A stretch of 5,443 bases of DNA from Pyrinomonadaceae bacterium. Lineage in GTDB: Bacteria; Acidobacteriota; Blastocatellia; Pyrinomonadales; Pyrinomonadaceae. Made by a program: the position numbers and the translations under genes. Every line of letters starts with the position of its first letter. Position 1 is the first letter of the stretch. The DNA lies in assembly GCA_026786155.1 (NCBI GenBank), contig JAJAYR010000393.1, positions 1-5,443 on the forward strand. The letters run 5' to 3'. Below are positions 1 to 5,443 of the stretch, piece after piece. The notes beneath the pieces were generated by a model. That model made no database searches and was not told the DNA's origin. It saw only the letters and a list, made by a program, of their open reading frames with translations.

Positions 1-2358
1 ATCGAAGAACATCTGATTTTAGGCGGACTTTTCGCCGCGATTATCGTCTTTTTCTTTCTCTGGAATTTCCGTTCGACGATTATCGCCGCGCTCGCCATTC
101 CCGTTTCGATTATCGCGTCATTTGCCATTATCGCCGCGCTCGGTTACTCGCTCAATCAGATGACGATGCTCGCGCTGACTTTGATGGTCGGCATCGTCAT
201 TGACGACGCGATTGTCGTTTTAGAAAACATCTACCGCTTCGTCGAAGAAAAAGGAATGCACCCGTTTCAGGCGGCGATTGAAGGGACGCGCGAAATCGGT
301 CTGGCGGTTCTCGCCACGACGCTTTCGCTGCTCGCCGTCTTTATTCCCGTCGGTTTTATGACCGGCATCGTCGGCAGGTTTATGTCGTCGTTCGGTTTGA
401 CGAGCGCGGCGGCGATTGTCGTTTCGTTGATTGTTTCGTTCACCTTAACGCCGATGCTCGCGGCGCGTTGGATTAAACCGAGGGAGGCGGGCGAAGGGAT
501 GAGGGATGAGGAAAATCCGAATTTTGAAAATTCTCAACCCGAAATCCACGGCGACGGAATGCTTTTGAGTGATGAAGGACTAGCCGCCGACCAAGGACCA
601 AGGACCAAGGACAAAGGACAAATGACAAAGGACGAATCAAAAAATTCGTGGTTTTACAGCAAAATTGACCGCAGTTATACGTGGCTGCTGGAACTTTCGA
701 TGCGGTTTCGATGGGCGATTGTTTTGCTTTGCGTTTTGACCGTGGCTTCGATTTATCCGCTGTATAAATTCGTCGGGATGGCGTTTCTGCCGGACGAAGA
801 CGAATCGCTTTATCAAGTCAATCTTCGCGCTCCGCAAGGCACCTCGCTGTCGGCGACGCAGAGCGTTCTCGACCGCATCGCCCGCGACATTCGCGGACAA
901 GTTCCGGGCGTGAAAAATACGCTCGTGTTAGCCGGTTTCGGACGCGGCTCAGGTTCCAACAACGGTTTTATCAACGTCAGTCTCGTGCCGACCGATGAAC
1001 GCGAAAAATCGCAAGCCGAAATCATCAATCAAACGCGCGGCATCGTCAAAAAATACTCGTCCAAAGATTATCAGGTGAGCGTTTCGGCGCAGTCTTCGAT
1101 TGCCGGCAGCATCGGTTTAGGGCGCGGCGGATCGGGTGTCGGTTTGTATATCGCCGGACCGGATATGGTGAAGCTGACCGAATACGCCAATCAACTCGTC
1201 GAGAAAATGAAGGACGACCAGAGTTTCCGCGACCCGGACACATCCATCGAAACGGGAACGCCGGAATTAAAAATCGTCATTGACCGCACGAAGGCGGCGG
1301 ATTTCGGCGTCAACGCGGGCGAAGTGGCGCAGGCGTTGAATACTTTTTCCGCCGGTCAAATCGTTTCGACATTCAGCCAGAGCAACGAGCAGTACGATGT
1401 CGTCGTGCAGGCGGAAGAACAATTCCGGCGCGACCGCCGCAGTCTGGAAAACTTTACCGTCGCTTCGGCGAACGGCGGAACCGTCGGGTTAGACCGTTTG
1501 GTTAAAATCGAAGAAGGCTTGAGTCCGTCGTCCATCAACCGTCTGAACCGGCAGAGACAAGTAACGGTTTCCGCCGGACTGCCGCCAAATTCTTCCGAAT
1601 CGGACGCGCTGGCGAAACTCGAAGGCTTCGCCAAAACTCTGAATATGGCGCCCGAATACGTGACGGGCGCCACCGGCACGTCAAAGGAATTAAACCGCGC
1701 CTACGAATCGTTTTTGTATGCGTTTCTGCTGTCGTTCGTCTTTATGTATCTGATTTTGGCGGCGCAGTTTGAATCGTTTATCCATCCGGTAACGATTCTG
1801 CTGACTTTGCCGCTTTCGATTCCCTTCGCGCTGCTTTCGACGGCGATTGCCGGACAGACTTTGAATATCTTTTCCGCTTTGGGAATTTTACTTTTGTTCG
1901 GAATCGTGAAGAAAAACGCGATTTTGCAGATTGACCACACGAACAATCTGCGGGCGCAGGGAATGGAACGCTACGACGCGATTATTCAGGCGAACCGCGA
2001 CCGTCTGCGACCGATTTTGATGACGACGCTGGCACTTGTCGCCGGAATGATTCCGCTGATTTTGGGAACGGGCGCGGGCGCGGCGACCAATCGCTCAATC
2101 GGCATTTTAGTCGTCGGCGGGCAATCAATGTGTCTGCTGCTGACGCTTTTGGCAGTTCCGGTTTTCTATTCGCTGTTTGACGACGCGGCGGAATCGTCCG
2201 TGTGGGGCAGAATCAGCCAGCGATTCAGCGGACTCGGCGCGGTTTTTCGCCCGCTGCGCGAAAAATTAGCCGATTTCGCCACGCTTTTCACGCGCAAAAA
2301 GCCGAACGTCGAAAAAACCGCTGCGCCGCCTAAAGCGAAGGAAGGTTATGCCGATTAA
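1..2358 (+). CDS. RND efflux transporter permease, AcrB-like (HAE-1 type), 5'-truncated by the window
   Basis: This is the inner-membrane pump of a tripartite efflux system; the family exchanges protons for drugs or other amphiphiles and passes substrate to an outer-membrane channel. The frame is open from base 1. Its first residues already match TM2 of AcrB, so the ATG at 160 is internal, and TM1 and the first porter domains lie off the left edge. Counting codons from base 1, the TM4 proton-relay pair is D68-D69 (GIVIDDAIVVLEN, bases 202-207). The TM10 lysine is K638 (KKNAIL), and the TM11 Arg and Thr are R668 and T675 (RLRPILMT), spaced as in AcrB R971/T978. All key relay residues are present, so it looks functional. 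The periplasmic region after TM7 (FLPDEDE onward) is complete. Oddities are a 55-codon loop between TM6 and TM7 containing heptanucleotide repeats, and a basic, Ala/Pro-rich cytoplasmic tail of about 55 residues. It probably shares an operon with an upstream adaptor gene and works with the TolC protein downstream. Substrate cannot be told from sequence. Confidence 0.95.
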   Translation: MEEHLILGGLFAAIIVFFFLWNFRSTIIAALAIPVSIIASFAIIAALGYSLNQMTMLALTLMVGIVIDDAIVVLENIYRFVEEKGMHPFQAAIEGTREIGLAVLATTLSLLAVFIPVGFMTGIVGRFMSSFGLTSAAAIVVSLIVSFTLTPMLAARWIKPREAGEGMRDEENPNFENSQPEIHGDGMLLSDEGLAADQGPRTKDKGQMTKDESKNSWFYSKIDRSYTWLLELSMRFRWAIVLLCVLTVASIYPLYKFVGMAFLPDEDESLYQVNLRAPQGTSLSATQSVLDRIARDIRGQVPGVKNTLVLAGFGRGSGSNNGFINVSLVPTDEREKSQAEIINQTRGIVKKYSSKDYQVSVSAQSSIAGSIGLGRGGSGVGLYIAGPDMVKLTEYANQLVEKMKDDQSFRDPDTSIETGTPELKIVIDRTKAADFGVNAGEVAQALNTFSAGQIVSTFSQSNEQYDVVVQAEEQFRRDRRSLENFTVASANGGTVGLDRLVKIEEGLSPSSINRLNRQRQVTVSAGLPPNSSESDALAKLEGFAKTLNMAPEYVTGATGTSKELNRAYESFLYAFLLSFVFMYLILAAQFESFIHPVTILLTLPLSIPFALLSTAIAGQTLNIFSALGILLLFGIVKKNAILQIDHTNNLRAQGMERYDAIIQANRDRLRPILMTTLALVAGMIPLILGTGAGAATNRSIGILVVGGQSMCLLLTLLAVPVFYSLFDDAAESSVWGRISQRFSGLGAVFRPLREKLADFATLFTRKKPNVEKTAAPPKAKEGYAD
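482..516 (+). repeat. Short heptanucleotide array, GGGATGA type
   Basis: Consecutive 7-bp units read GGGAGGC, GGGCGAA, GGGATGA, GGGATGA and GGAAAAT. Only the two central copies are identical; the flanking ones are degenerate and may be partly chance. The array lies inside the RND permease frame, where it is translated as a Gly/Glu/Arg-rich stretch. Confidence 0.55.
588..636 (+). repeat. Heptanucleotide array of seven units, GGACCAA/GGACAAA type
   Basis: Seven contiguous 7-bp units are visible: CGACCAA, GGACCAA, GGACCAA, GGACAAA, GGACAAA, TGACAAA, GGACGAA. The period is exact over 49 bp, with single-base differences between units. The array is inside the RND permease coding frame and is translated as a lysine/aspartate/glycine-rich peptide with no stop in that frame. 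It resembles the short tandemly repeated repetitive heptamers known from cyanobacterial intergenic regions, but the unit sequence differs and relationship is not claimed. Confidence 0.9.
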
Positions 2359-2374
2359 AAATTCTTCGGCAGGC

Positions 2375-2450
2375 GTTTGGAGTTCCGCCTTCAGGCGGCT
2401 TCCCGCCGCGCTCCGCTGGCGATGAGCCGCCTGCAGGCGGGACTCCAAAC
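2375..2450. repeat. 76-bp nested palindromic intergenic element
   Basis: Two 26-bp arms (2375-2400 and 2425-2450) are reverse complements with two mismatches, around a 24-base GC-rich loop. Each arm contains its own smaller palindrome: CCGCCTTCAGGCGG (one central mismatch) on the left and the perfect CCGCCTGCAGGCGG on the right. The loop can form a further 4-bp stem (CGCC at 2404-2407 with GGCG at 2418-2421). It begins 16 bp after the RND stop and ends 13 bp before the -35 box of the next gene. There is no run of Ts after it, so it is not a classical intrinsic terminator, although the RNA hairpin could stabilise the upstream transcript or reduce read-through. The layout fits a REP- or MITE-like dispersed element; its copy number cannot be judged here. 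Confidence 0.85.
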
Positions 2451-2463
2451 TTTACAAAATTAC

Positions 2464-2494
2464 TTGACAGAGTATTAAACGTCAAAGTTAAAAA
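2464..2494 (+). promoter_or_regulatory. Candidate sigma70-type promoter of the TolC-family gene
   Basis: A perfect -35 hexamer TTGACA lies at 2464-2469. The -10 is weaker: GTTAAA at 2487-2492 with a 17-bp spacer, or TAAAAA at 2489-2494 with a 19-bp spacer. The sequence around it (AAAGTTAAAA) is nearly the same as around the metK -10, which supports a real promoter. Transcription would begin close to 2500, leaving a leader of only about a dozen bases before the ATG at 2512. No Shine-Dalgarno sequence is visible there, so translation may be near-leaderless or SD-independent. Confidence 0.5.
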
Positions 2495-2511
2495 GTATTC
2501 TAGATTTTCAG

Positions 2512-4626
2512 ATGATTTATCCGACACAAATTTTAAAATCGCTCGGCGCAGCGGGATTTTTATTTTTTGCCACCGCTGCAATTTCGGCGCAAACTCCGCA
2601 GAATACGCCGCCGCCGACGCCGCCGACCGAAGTTCAGCAACAGAACCCGCCGCCGCAACAACAGCCGCCCACACAGCCCGGTCAGACAACGCGAACGCAG
2701 ACGCAAACGCAGCAGACGCAGCCGCAGAATCAAGCTAATCCGCAAAATCAGCCAACGCCTCTAAATCAAACTCCGGCGCAAAATCAAACGCCGACGCAAA
2801 CCCAGACTCAAACTCAAACGACGACGACCAATCCGGCGGCAGCGACGACCCAGCCGACGCAGAGTGTCGGAACTTCCGGCGGCGTGGCTCCGGCTGTGCT
2901 GCCCGACGACCCGCCGCCGGTGGCGCCGAATTTTGAAGCACCGATACGCCCTTTGCCGTCCGCCGAGCGCGTCGGCGTTGACGTTTCCGACCAGTTGCCG
3001 CTGTCTTTGCCGGAAGCGATTACGCTCGCTCTGCAAAACAATAACGACATTGATTCGTCGAGAATCGGCGTGCAAATCGCCGAGTTTGAGTTGCGGGCGG
3101 TTCGCGGCGTTTATGACCCGGTAATCGTTTCGGAAAATTATTACGAACGGCGCACGACCCCGACGGCTTCGACTATCGGCGGCGCGGCGGGCAACGGTTC
3201 GGTGACGCAGTCGAGTTTGGTGAACGGCTTTAATGTAACCGGATTCTCGCCGTTCGCGGGCGGACTTTATCAAGCCGATTTTTCCGGTTCGCGGACGACG
3301 ACCGACAATCAGAACGCGACTTTGAATCCGCAGTTCCCTTCCATTTTGACTTTGACTTACACGCAGCCTTTGTGGCGCGGATTCCGGTTTGACAATAATC
3401 GCCGGACGATTGAGATTGCCAAAAAGAATTTGAGTCTGACCGACGCGCAGTTTCGCCAGCGAGCCGTCGAAACCATCGCGCAGGTCGAGACGGCGTATTG
3501 GGATTTGATTTTCTCGCTCAGAAATTTACAGGTGCAGATTGATGCCGTCAGACAAGCCCGCACACAGCTTGAAAGCAATCAGCGGCTGGTGCAAAAAGGT
3601 GCGCTCGCGCCGATTGAGATAGTTTCCGCCAACACGCAGATTACGACGTTCGAGCAGAATGTTTATACGGCGCAGGAGTCGGTTACGCAGGCGGAAAATG
3701 TTTTGAAAACGCTGATGCTGCCCGACACTGCGGACGCGATTTGGAAACGTGCGCTCGTTCCCGTTTCGTCAGTCGAAGTGGAAATTCCGAGTGTTTCGCT
3801 CGAAACCGCCATCGCCGCTGCGCTGACTAATCGGCAGGAACTCGCGCAACTGAAAACAAATTCCGAAATCAACCGCATCAACGAGCGCTATTTCCGCGAC
3901 CAAACCAAACCGCAGATTGATTTAGTCGGCAGTTACACGGCAAACGGTCTGGCGGGAACTGCCGTTCCGCGCGTCGCCAATACGACTAATTCCGCGCTGA
4001 CGACGCGCGTCAATGAACTTTCGGCATTGAACGGATTGCCGCCGCTGCCGACAACCACCACAACGGGAACGGTTACGCCGAATCTCGTCGGCGGTTATTT
4101 CAAATCTTTGTCAAATCTGGCGACCGCCGATTATCCGACTTACCGCGTCGGCGTCACGATTTCCCTGCCGCTTCGCAACCGGACGGCGAAAGCCAATCTC
4201 GGCAGAAACTTAGTCGAAGCCGACCAGATAAAAAATCAGACGGCGCAGCAGGAACAAACCATCGAATCCGACGTGCGAAACGCTTTACAGGCACTGCGTT
4301 CGTCCGAAGCGCGGCTGCAAGCCGCCCTCGCCACGCGCCTCTCCGCCGAACAGCTTTACGAAAGCGAACAGCGTCTGTTTCGCGCCGGAACTTCAACCGT
4401 TTTCCTCGTCCAACAGCGGCAAATCACGCTCGTCACGGCTCGCGGCAACGAACTCCAAGCGCAGACGCTCTTAAATAAAGCCGTTTCCGGTTTCCAACGC
4501 GCCACCGGCACGACGCTGTCCGCCAACAGCGTCGAGATTACCGATAAAATCAACGATCAGCGATTTAAGTTTAACCGGCAGATTGATTTCGGTTCGGGAA
4601 TTTTTCGCGCCAAAAAAGACGATTGA
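2512..4626 (+). CDS. TolC-family outer-membrane efflux protein with a Pro/Gln/Thr/Asn-rich N-terminal linker
   Basis: Predicted outer-membrane channel of 704 residues, the exit duct of a tripartite efflux pump. Residues 1-26 form a signal peptide: a single Lys at 9, a hydrophobic core, and cleavage likely after AISA, before Q27. There is no lipobox cysteine, so it is not an OprM-like lipoprotein. Residues 27 to about 117 are low-complexity linker. The TolC fold follows, with two outer-membrane efflux repeats. The first starts near residue 164 (LSLPEAITLALQNN), has a barrel segment around 284 (TQPLWRGF) and long helices through about 400. The second has its barrel strand near 541 (YPTYRVGVTISLPL) and helices ending near RLFRAGTSTVFLVQQRQ (from about 621). 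It is longer than E. coli TolC because of the linker and long extracellular loops. The start is chosen because it gives a complete signal peptide and lies just after a candidate promoter; an in-frame TAA at 2476 limits upstream starts. The RND permease ending 153 bp upstream is the likely partner. Confidence 0.93.
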   Translation: MIYPTQILKSLGAAGFLFFATAAISAQTPQNTPPPTPPTEVQQQNPPPQQQPPTQPGQTTRTQTQTQQTQPQNQANPQNQPTPLNQTPAQNQTPTQTQTQTQTTTTNPAAATTQPTQSVGTSGGVAPAVLPDDPPPVAPNFEAPIRPLPSAERVGVDVSDQLPLSLPEAITLALQNNNDIDSSRIGVQIAEFELRAVRGVYDPVIVSENYYERRTTPTASTIGGAAGNGSVTQSSLVNGFNVTGFSPFAGGLYQADFSGSRTTTDNQNATLNPQFPSILTLTYTQPLWRGFRFDNNRRTIEIAKKNLSLTDAQFRQRAVETIAQVETAYWDLIFSLRNLQVQIDAVRQARTQLESNQRLVQKGALAPIEIVSANTQITTFEQNVYTAQESVTQAENVLKTLMLPDTADAIWKRALVPVSSVEVEIPSVSLETAIAAALTNRQELAQLKTNSEINRINERYFRDQTKPQIDLVGSYTANGLAGTAVPRVANTTNSALTTRVNELSALNGLPPLPTTTTTGTVTPNLVGGYFKSLSNLATADYPTYRVGVTISLPLRNRTAKANLGRNLVEADQIKNQTAQQEQTIESDVRNALQALRSSEARLQAALATRLSAEQLYESEQRLFRAGTSTVFLVQQRQITLVTARGNELQAQTLLNKAVSGFQRATGTTLSANSVEITDKINDQRFKFNRQIDFGSGIFRAKKDD
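2590..2862 (+). repeat. Low-complexity coding region: Q/P/T/N-rich linker of the TolC-family protein
   Basis: Residues 27 to about 117 are almost wholly Gln, Pro, Thr and Asn, with only two charged residues up to that point (E40 and R61). Runs include TQTQTQ at 2695-2712 and four TQ pairs at 2794-2817, followed by TTTT. The DNA is correspondingly repetitive, with many ACGCAA/ACGCAG-like hexamers and CCG triplets. Codons vary between synonymous forms, which suggests the protein composition is selected and is not just a recent DNA expansion. The linker should be disordered and periplasmic after signal-peptide removal. Confidence 0.85.
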
Positions 4627-4628
4627 GC

Positions 4629-4730
4629 GTTTCAGGTTCAAGGTTCAAGGTTTAAGGTTTGATAACTATGTCTTATGACTTGCCAACCTGAAACCTTAAA
4701 CCTTGAACCTTGAACCTTGAACCTGAAACC
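4629..4730. repeat. Large inverted repeat built from GGTTCAA-type heptanucleotides
   Basis: The left arm (4629-4662) contains the 7-bp units GGTTCAA, GGTTCAA, GGTTTAA, GGTTTGA, preceded by GTTTCA. The right arm (4685-4730) is the reverse-complement series: AACCTGA, AACCTTA, three AACCTTG, AACCTGA, AACC. The arms pair perfectly over about 24 bp from the outside; the right arm then carries one extra heptad, after which pairing resumes for about 8 bp. The centre (about 4663-4684) includes GTC-TTAT-GAC. The element begins two bases after the tolC-like stop codon and ends 9 bp before the metK -35 box. It would form a long A/U-rich hairpin in RNA. Only CCTTTT follows, so terminator activity is possible but weakly supported. 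Confidence 0.9.
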
Positions 4731-4739
4731 ACCAGCCTT

Positions 4740-4768
4740 TTGACACTTCGTTAATTAAAAGTTAAAAT
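4740..4768 (+). promoter_or_regulatory. metK promoter, sigma70-type
   Basis: A perfect -35 TTGACA (4740-4745) is followed by a 17-bp spacer and the -10 TAAAAT (4763-4768), five of six matches to TATAAT. Transcription would start near 4775, giving an untranslated leader of about 60 bases. That leader is too short and too A/T-rich to hold a known SAM riboswitch. Confidence 0.75.
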
Positions 4769-4816
4769 CTGCCTTTTGTTATCTTTCCCAAGATTCTAAA
4801 TTTTATTTGTATATAT

Positions 4817-4822
4817 AAGGAG
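4817..4822 (+). promoter_or_regulatory. metK: Ribosome binding site that fixes the TTG start of metK
   Basis: AAGGAG lies 11 bases before TTG at 4834, slightly long but workable spacing. An in-frame TAA at 4816-4818 overlaps it, so the reading frame cannot begin further upstream. No in-frame ATG or GTG lies between the stop and the conserved N-terminus. Confidence 0.8.
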
Positions 4823-4833
4823 TTACAAACAAA

Positions 4834-5443
4834 TTGAGTAACGCAAAATTTTTATTTACTTCGGAATCAGTTACCGAAGGACATCCCGATAAAATCGCCG
4901 ACCAGATTTCCGATGCGGTTTTAGACGCAATTCTGGAGCAAGACCCAAACGGCAGAGTCGCCTGTGAAACATTGGTGACGACGGGTTTGGCGGTGATTGC
5001 CGGTGAAATTACGACCAACGCGCGGGTCAATTACAAACAAATCGTCCGCGATACGATTAACGACATCGGTTATAACGATGCCAGTTACGGTTACGACTGC
5101 AACACTCTGAGCGTGATGGACGCGGTTGGCACGCAGTCGCCGGACATCGCGCAGGGCGTTGACACGGGCGGCGCGGGCGACCAGGGTTTGATGTTCGGAT
5201 TCGCCTGTAACGAAACCGAAGAATTGATGCCTCTGCCGATTCAGTTGGCGCATAATTTAACCCGCAAACTTTCCGAAATCCGGCGCAGCGGCGAACTTCC
5301 CTATTTGCGCCCTGACGGAAAATCGCAAGTTACGGTCGAATACCGCGACGGCAGACCGTTTCGCGTCGAAGCTGTCGTAATTTCTTCGCAACATGCCGAA
5401 GAAGTTACAACTGAGCAGCTTCGCGCCGACATTCTGGAAAAAG
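4834..5443 (+). CDS. metK: S-adenosylmethionine synthetase, N-terminal half (cut by window end)
   Basis: This cytoplasmic enzyme makes S-adenosylmethionine from methionine and ATP, releasing phosphate and pyrophosphate; it supplies methyl groups and is usually essential. The visible 203 codons cover about half of the family's usual length of about 385-400 residues. From the TTG start the protein begins MSNAKFLFTSESVTEGHPDK, closely matching E. coli MetK. Conserved active-site positions are present: H17 and D19 (GHPDK), E58 (AGEITT), Q101 (QSPDI), D116 (GAGDQG signature at 113-118) and K163 (RPDGKSQVT). The loop between QGVD and GAGDQG is only two residues (TG), shorter than the seven in E. 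coli. The frame is intact to the window edge. It has its own promoter and ribosome binding site, so it is probably transcribed independently of the efflux genes. Confidence 0.97.
   Translation, partial: MSNAKFLFTSESVTEGHPDKIADQISDAVLDAILEQDPNGRVACETLVTTGLAVIAGEITTNARVNYKQIVRDTINDIGYNDASYGYDCNTLSVMDAVGTQSPDIAQGVDTGGAGDQGLMFGFACNETEELMPLPIQLAHNLTRKLSEIRRSGELPYLRPDGKSQVTVEYRDGRPFRVEAVVISSQHAEEVTTEQLRADILEK

Larger units (their letters stand above)
481..645 (+). other. Extra in-frame segment in the TM6-TM7 cytoplasmic loop of the RND permease
   Basis: Between the conserved end of TM6 (ARWIKP) and the pre-TM7 helix (WFYSKIDRSY) there are about 55 codons, where AcrB has roughly 14. The translated segment is hydrophilic, rich in D, E, G, K and N, and has no hydrophobic stretch, so it is probably a disordered cytoplasmic loop. 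At DNA level it starts with 7-bp repeats of the GGGATGA type and ends with 7-bp repeats of the GGACAAA type. The middle holds a small palindrome at 519-533 (GAATTTT-G-AAAATTC). The frame is kept throughout. I infer that intergenic-type repeat DNA expanded or inserted here and was tolerated because it lies in a surface loop. Confidence 0.75.

Noticed and set aside
160..2358. ATG at 160 as the true start of the RND permease
   Set aside because: The same frame is open from base 1, and its translation before 160 matches TM2 and the TM2-TM4 region of AcrB-type pumps, so the gene begins outside the window.
2375..2460. Intrinsic terminator after the RND gene
   Set aside because: The stem is strong but is followed by AAACTTTACAAAAT with no run of Ts, so it is kept as a repeat with possible transcript effects.
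2330..2689. Minus-strand open frame across the intergenic palindrome
   Set aside because: It is created by the GC-rich palindromic element and the reverse of the repetitive TolC linker; it shows no protein family and overlaps two well-supported genes.
2761..3273. 170-residue minus-strand open frame opposite the TolC gene
   Set aside because: Arginine-rich translation typical of the antisense of a GC-biased gene, with no recognisable domain; the + strand gene is secure.
4629..4730. CRISPR array
   Set aside because: The units are 7 bp and contiguous with no unique spacers, and the second half is an inverted copy of the first.
4776..4804. Second promoter in the metK leader (TTGTTA with an A/T-rich -10)
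   Set aside because: Spacing and hexamers are poor, and a much better promoter lies just upstream.
4769..4833. SAM riboswitch upstream of metK
   Set aside because: The predicted leader is only about 60 bases, A/T-rich, and lacks the multi-helix junction that known SAM riboswitches need.

Overview
The window reads as a piece of a Gram-negative bacterial chromosome: an inner-membrane RND efflux pump and a TolC-type outer-membrane channel are encoded together, followed by the housekeeping gene metK. All three genes are on the + strand. The lineage is an inference. Moderate GC, heptanucleotide repeats in and between genes, and a TolC with a long Pro/Gln/Thr/Asn leader remind me of Acidobacteriota (Blastocatellia/Pyrinomonadales-like). 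No marker here proves that.

Layout: (1) Bases 1-2358 hold the 3' part of an AcrB-like RND permease gene, from TM2 to the stop codon; its start and the usual adaptor (membrane fusion) gene lie off the left edge. Its TM6-TM7 loop carries an extra segment built partly from two arrays of 7-bp repeats. (2) Bases 2359-2511 are intergenic, with a 76-bp nested palindromic element and a perfect -35 box. (3) Bases 2512-4626 hold a complete TolC-family outer-membrane protein gene with a signal peptide and a roughly 90-residue low-complexity linker. (4) Bases 4627-4833 are intergenic, with a large inverted repeat made of 7-bp units, a good sigma70-type promoter and a ribosome binding site. (5) Bases 4834-5443 hold the 5' half of metK, starting at TTG.

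How they work together: the RND permease and the TolC-like protein are plausibly the inner and outer parts of one tripartite drug/solute efflux pump driven by the proton gradient. metK makes S-adenosylmethionine, has its own promoter, and is most likely an unrelated neighbour. I see no new enzyme system. The unusual content is the repeat biology: three separate 7-bp-period arrays with different unit sequences, one of them inside a reading frame, plus a separate palindromic element, all within 5.4 kb.
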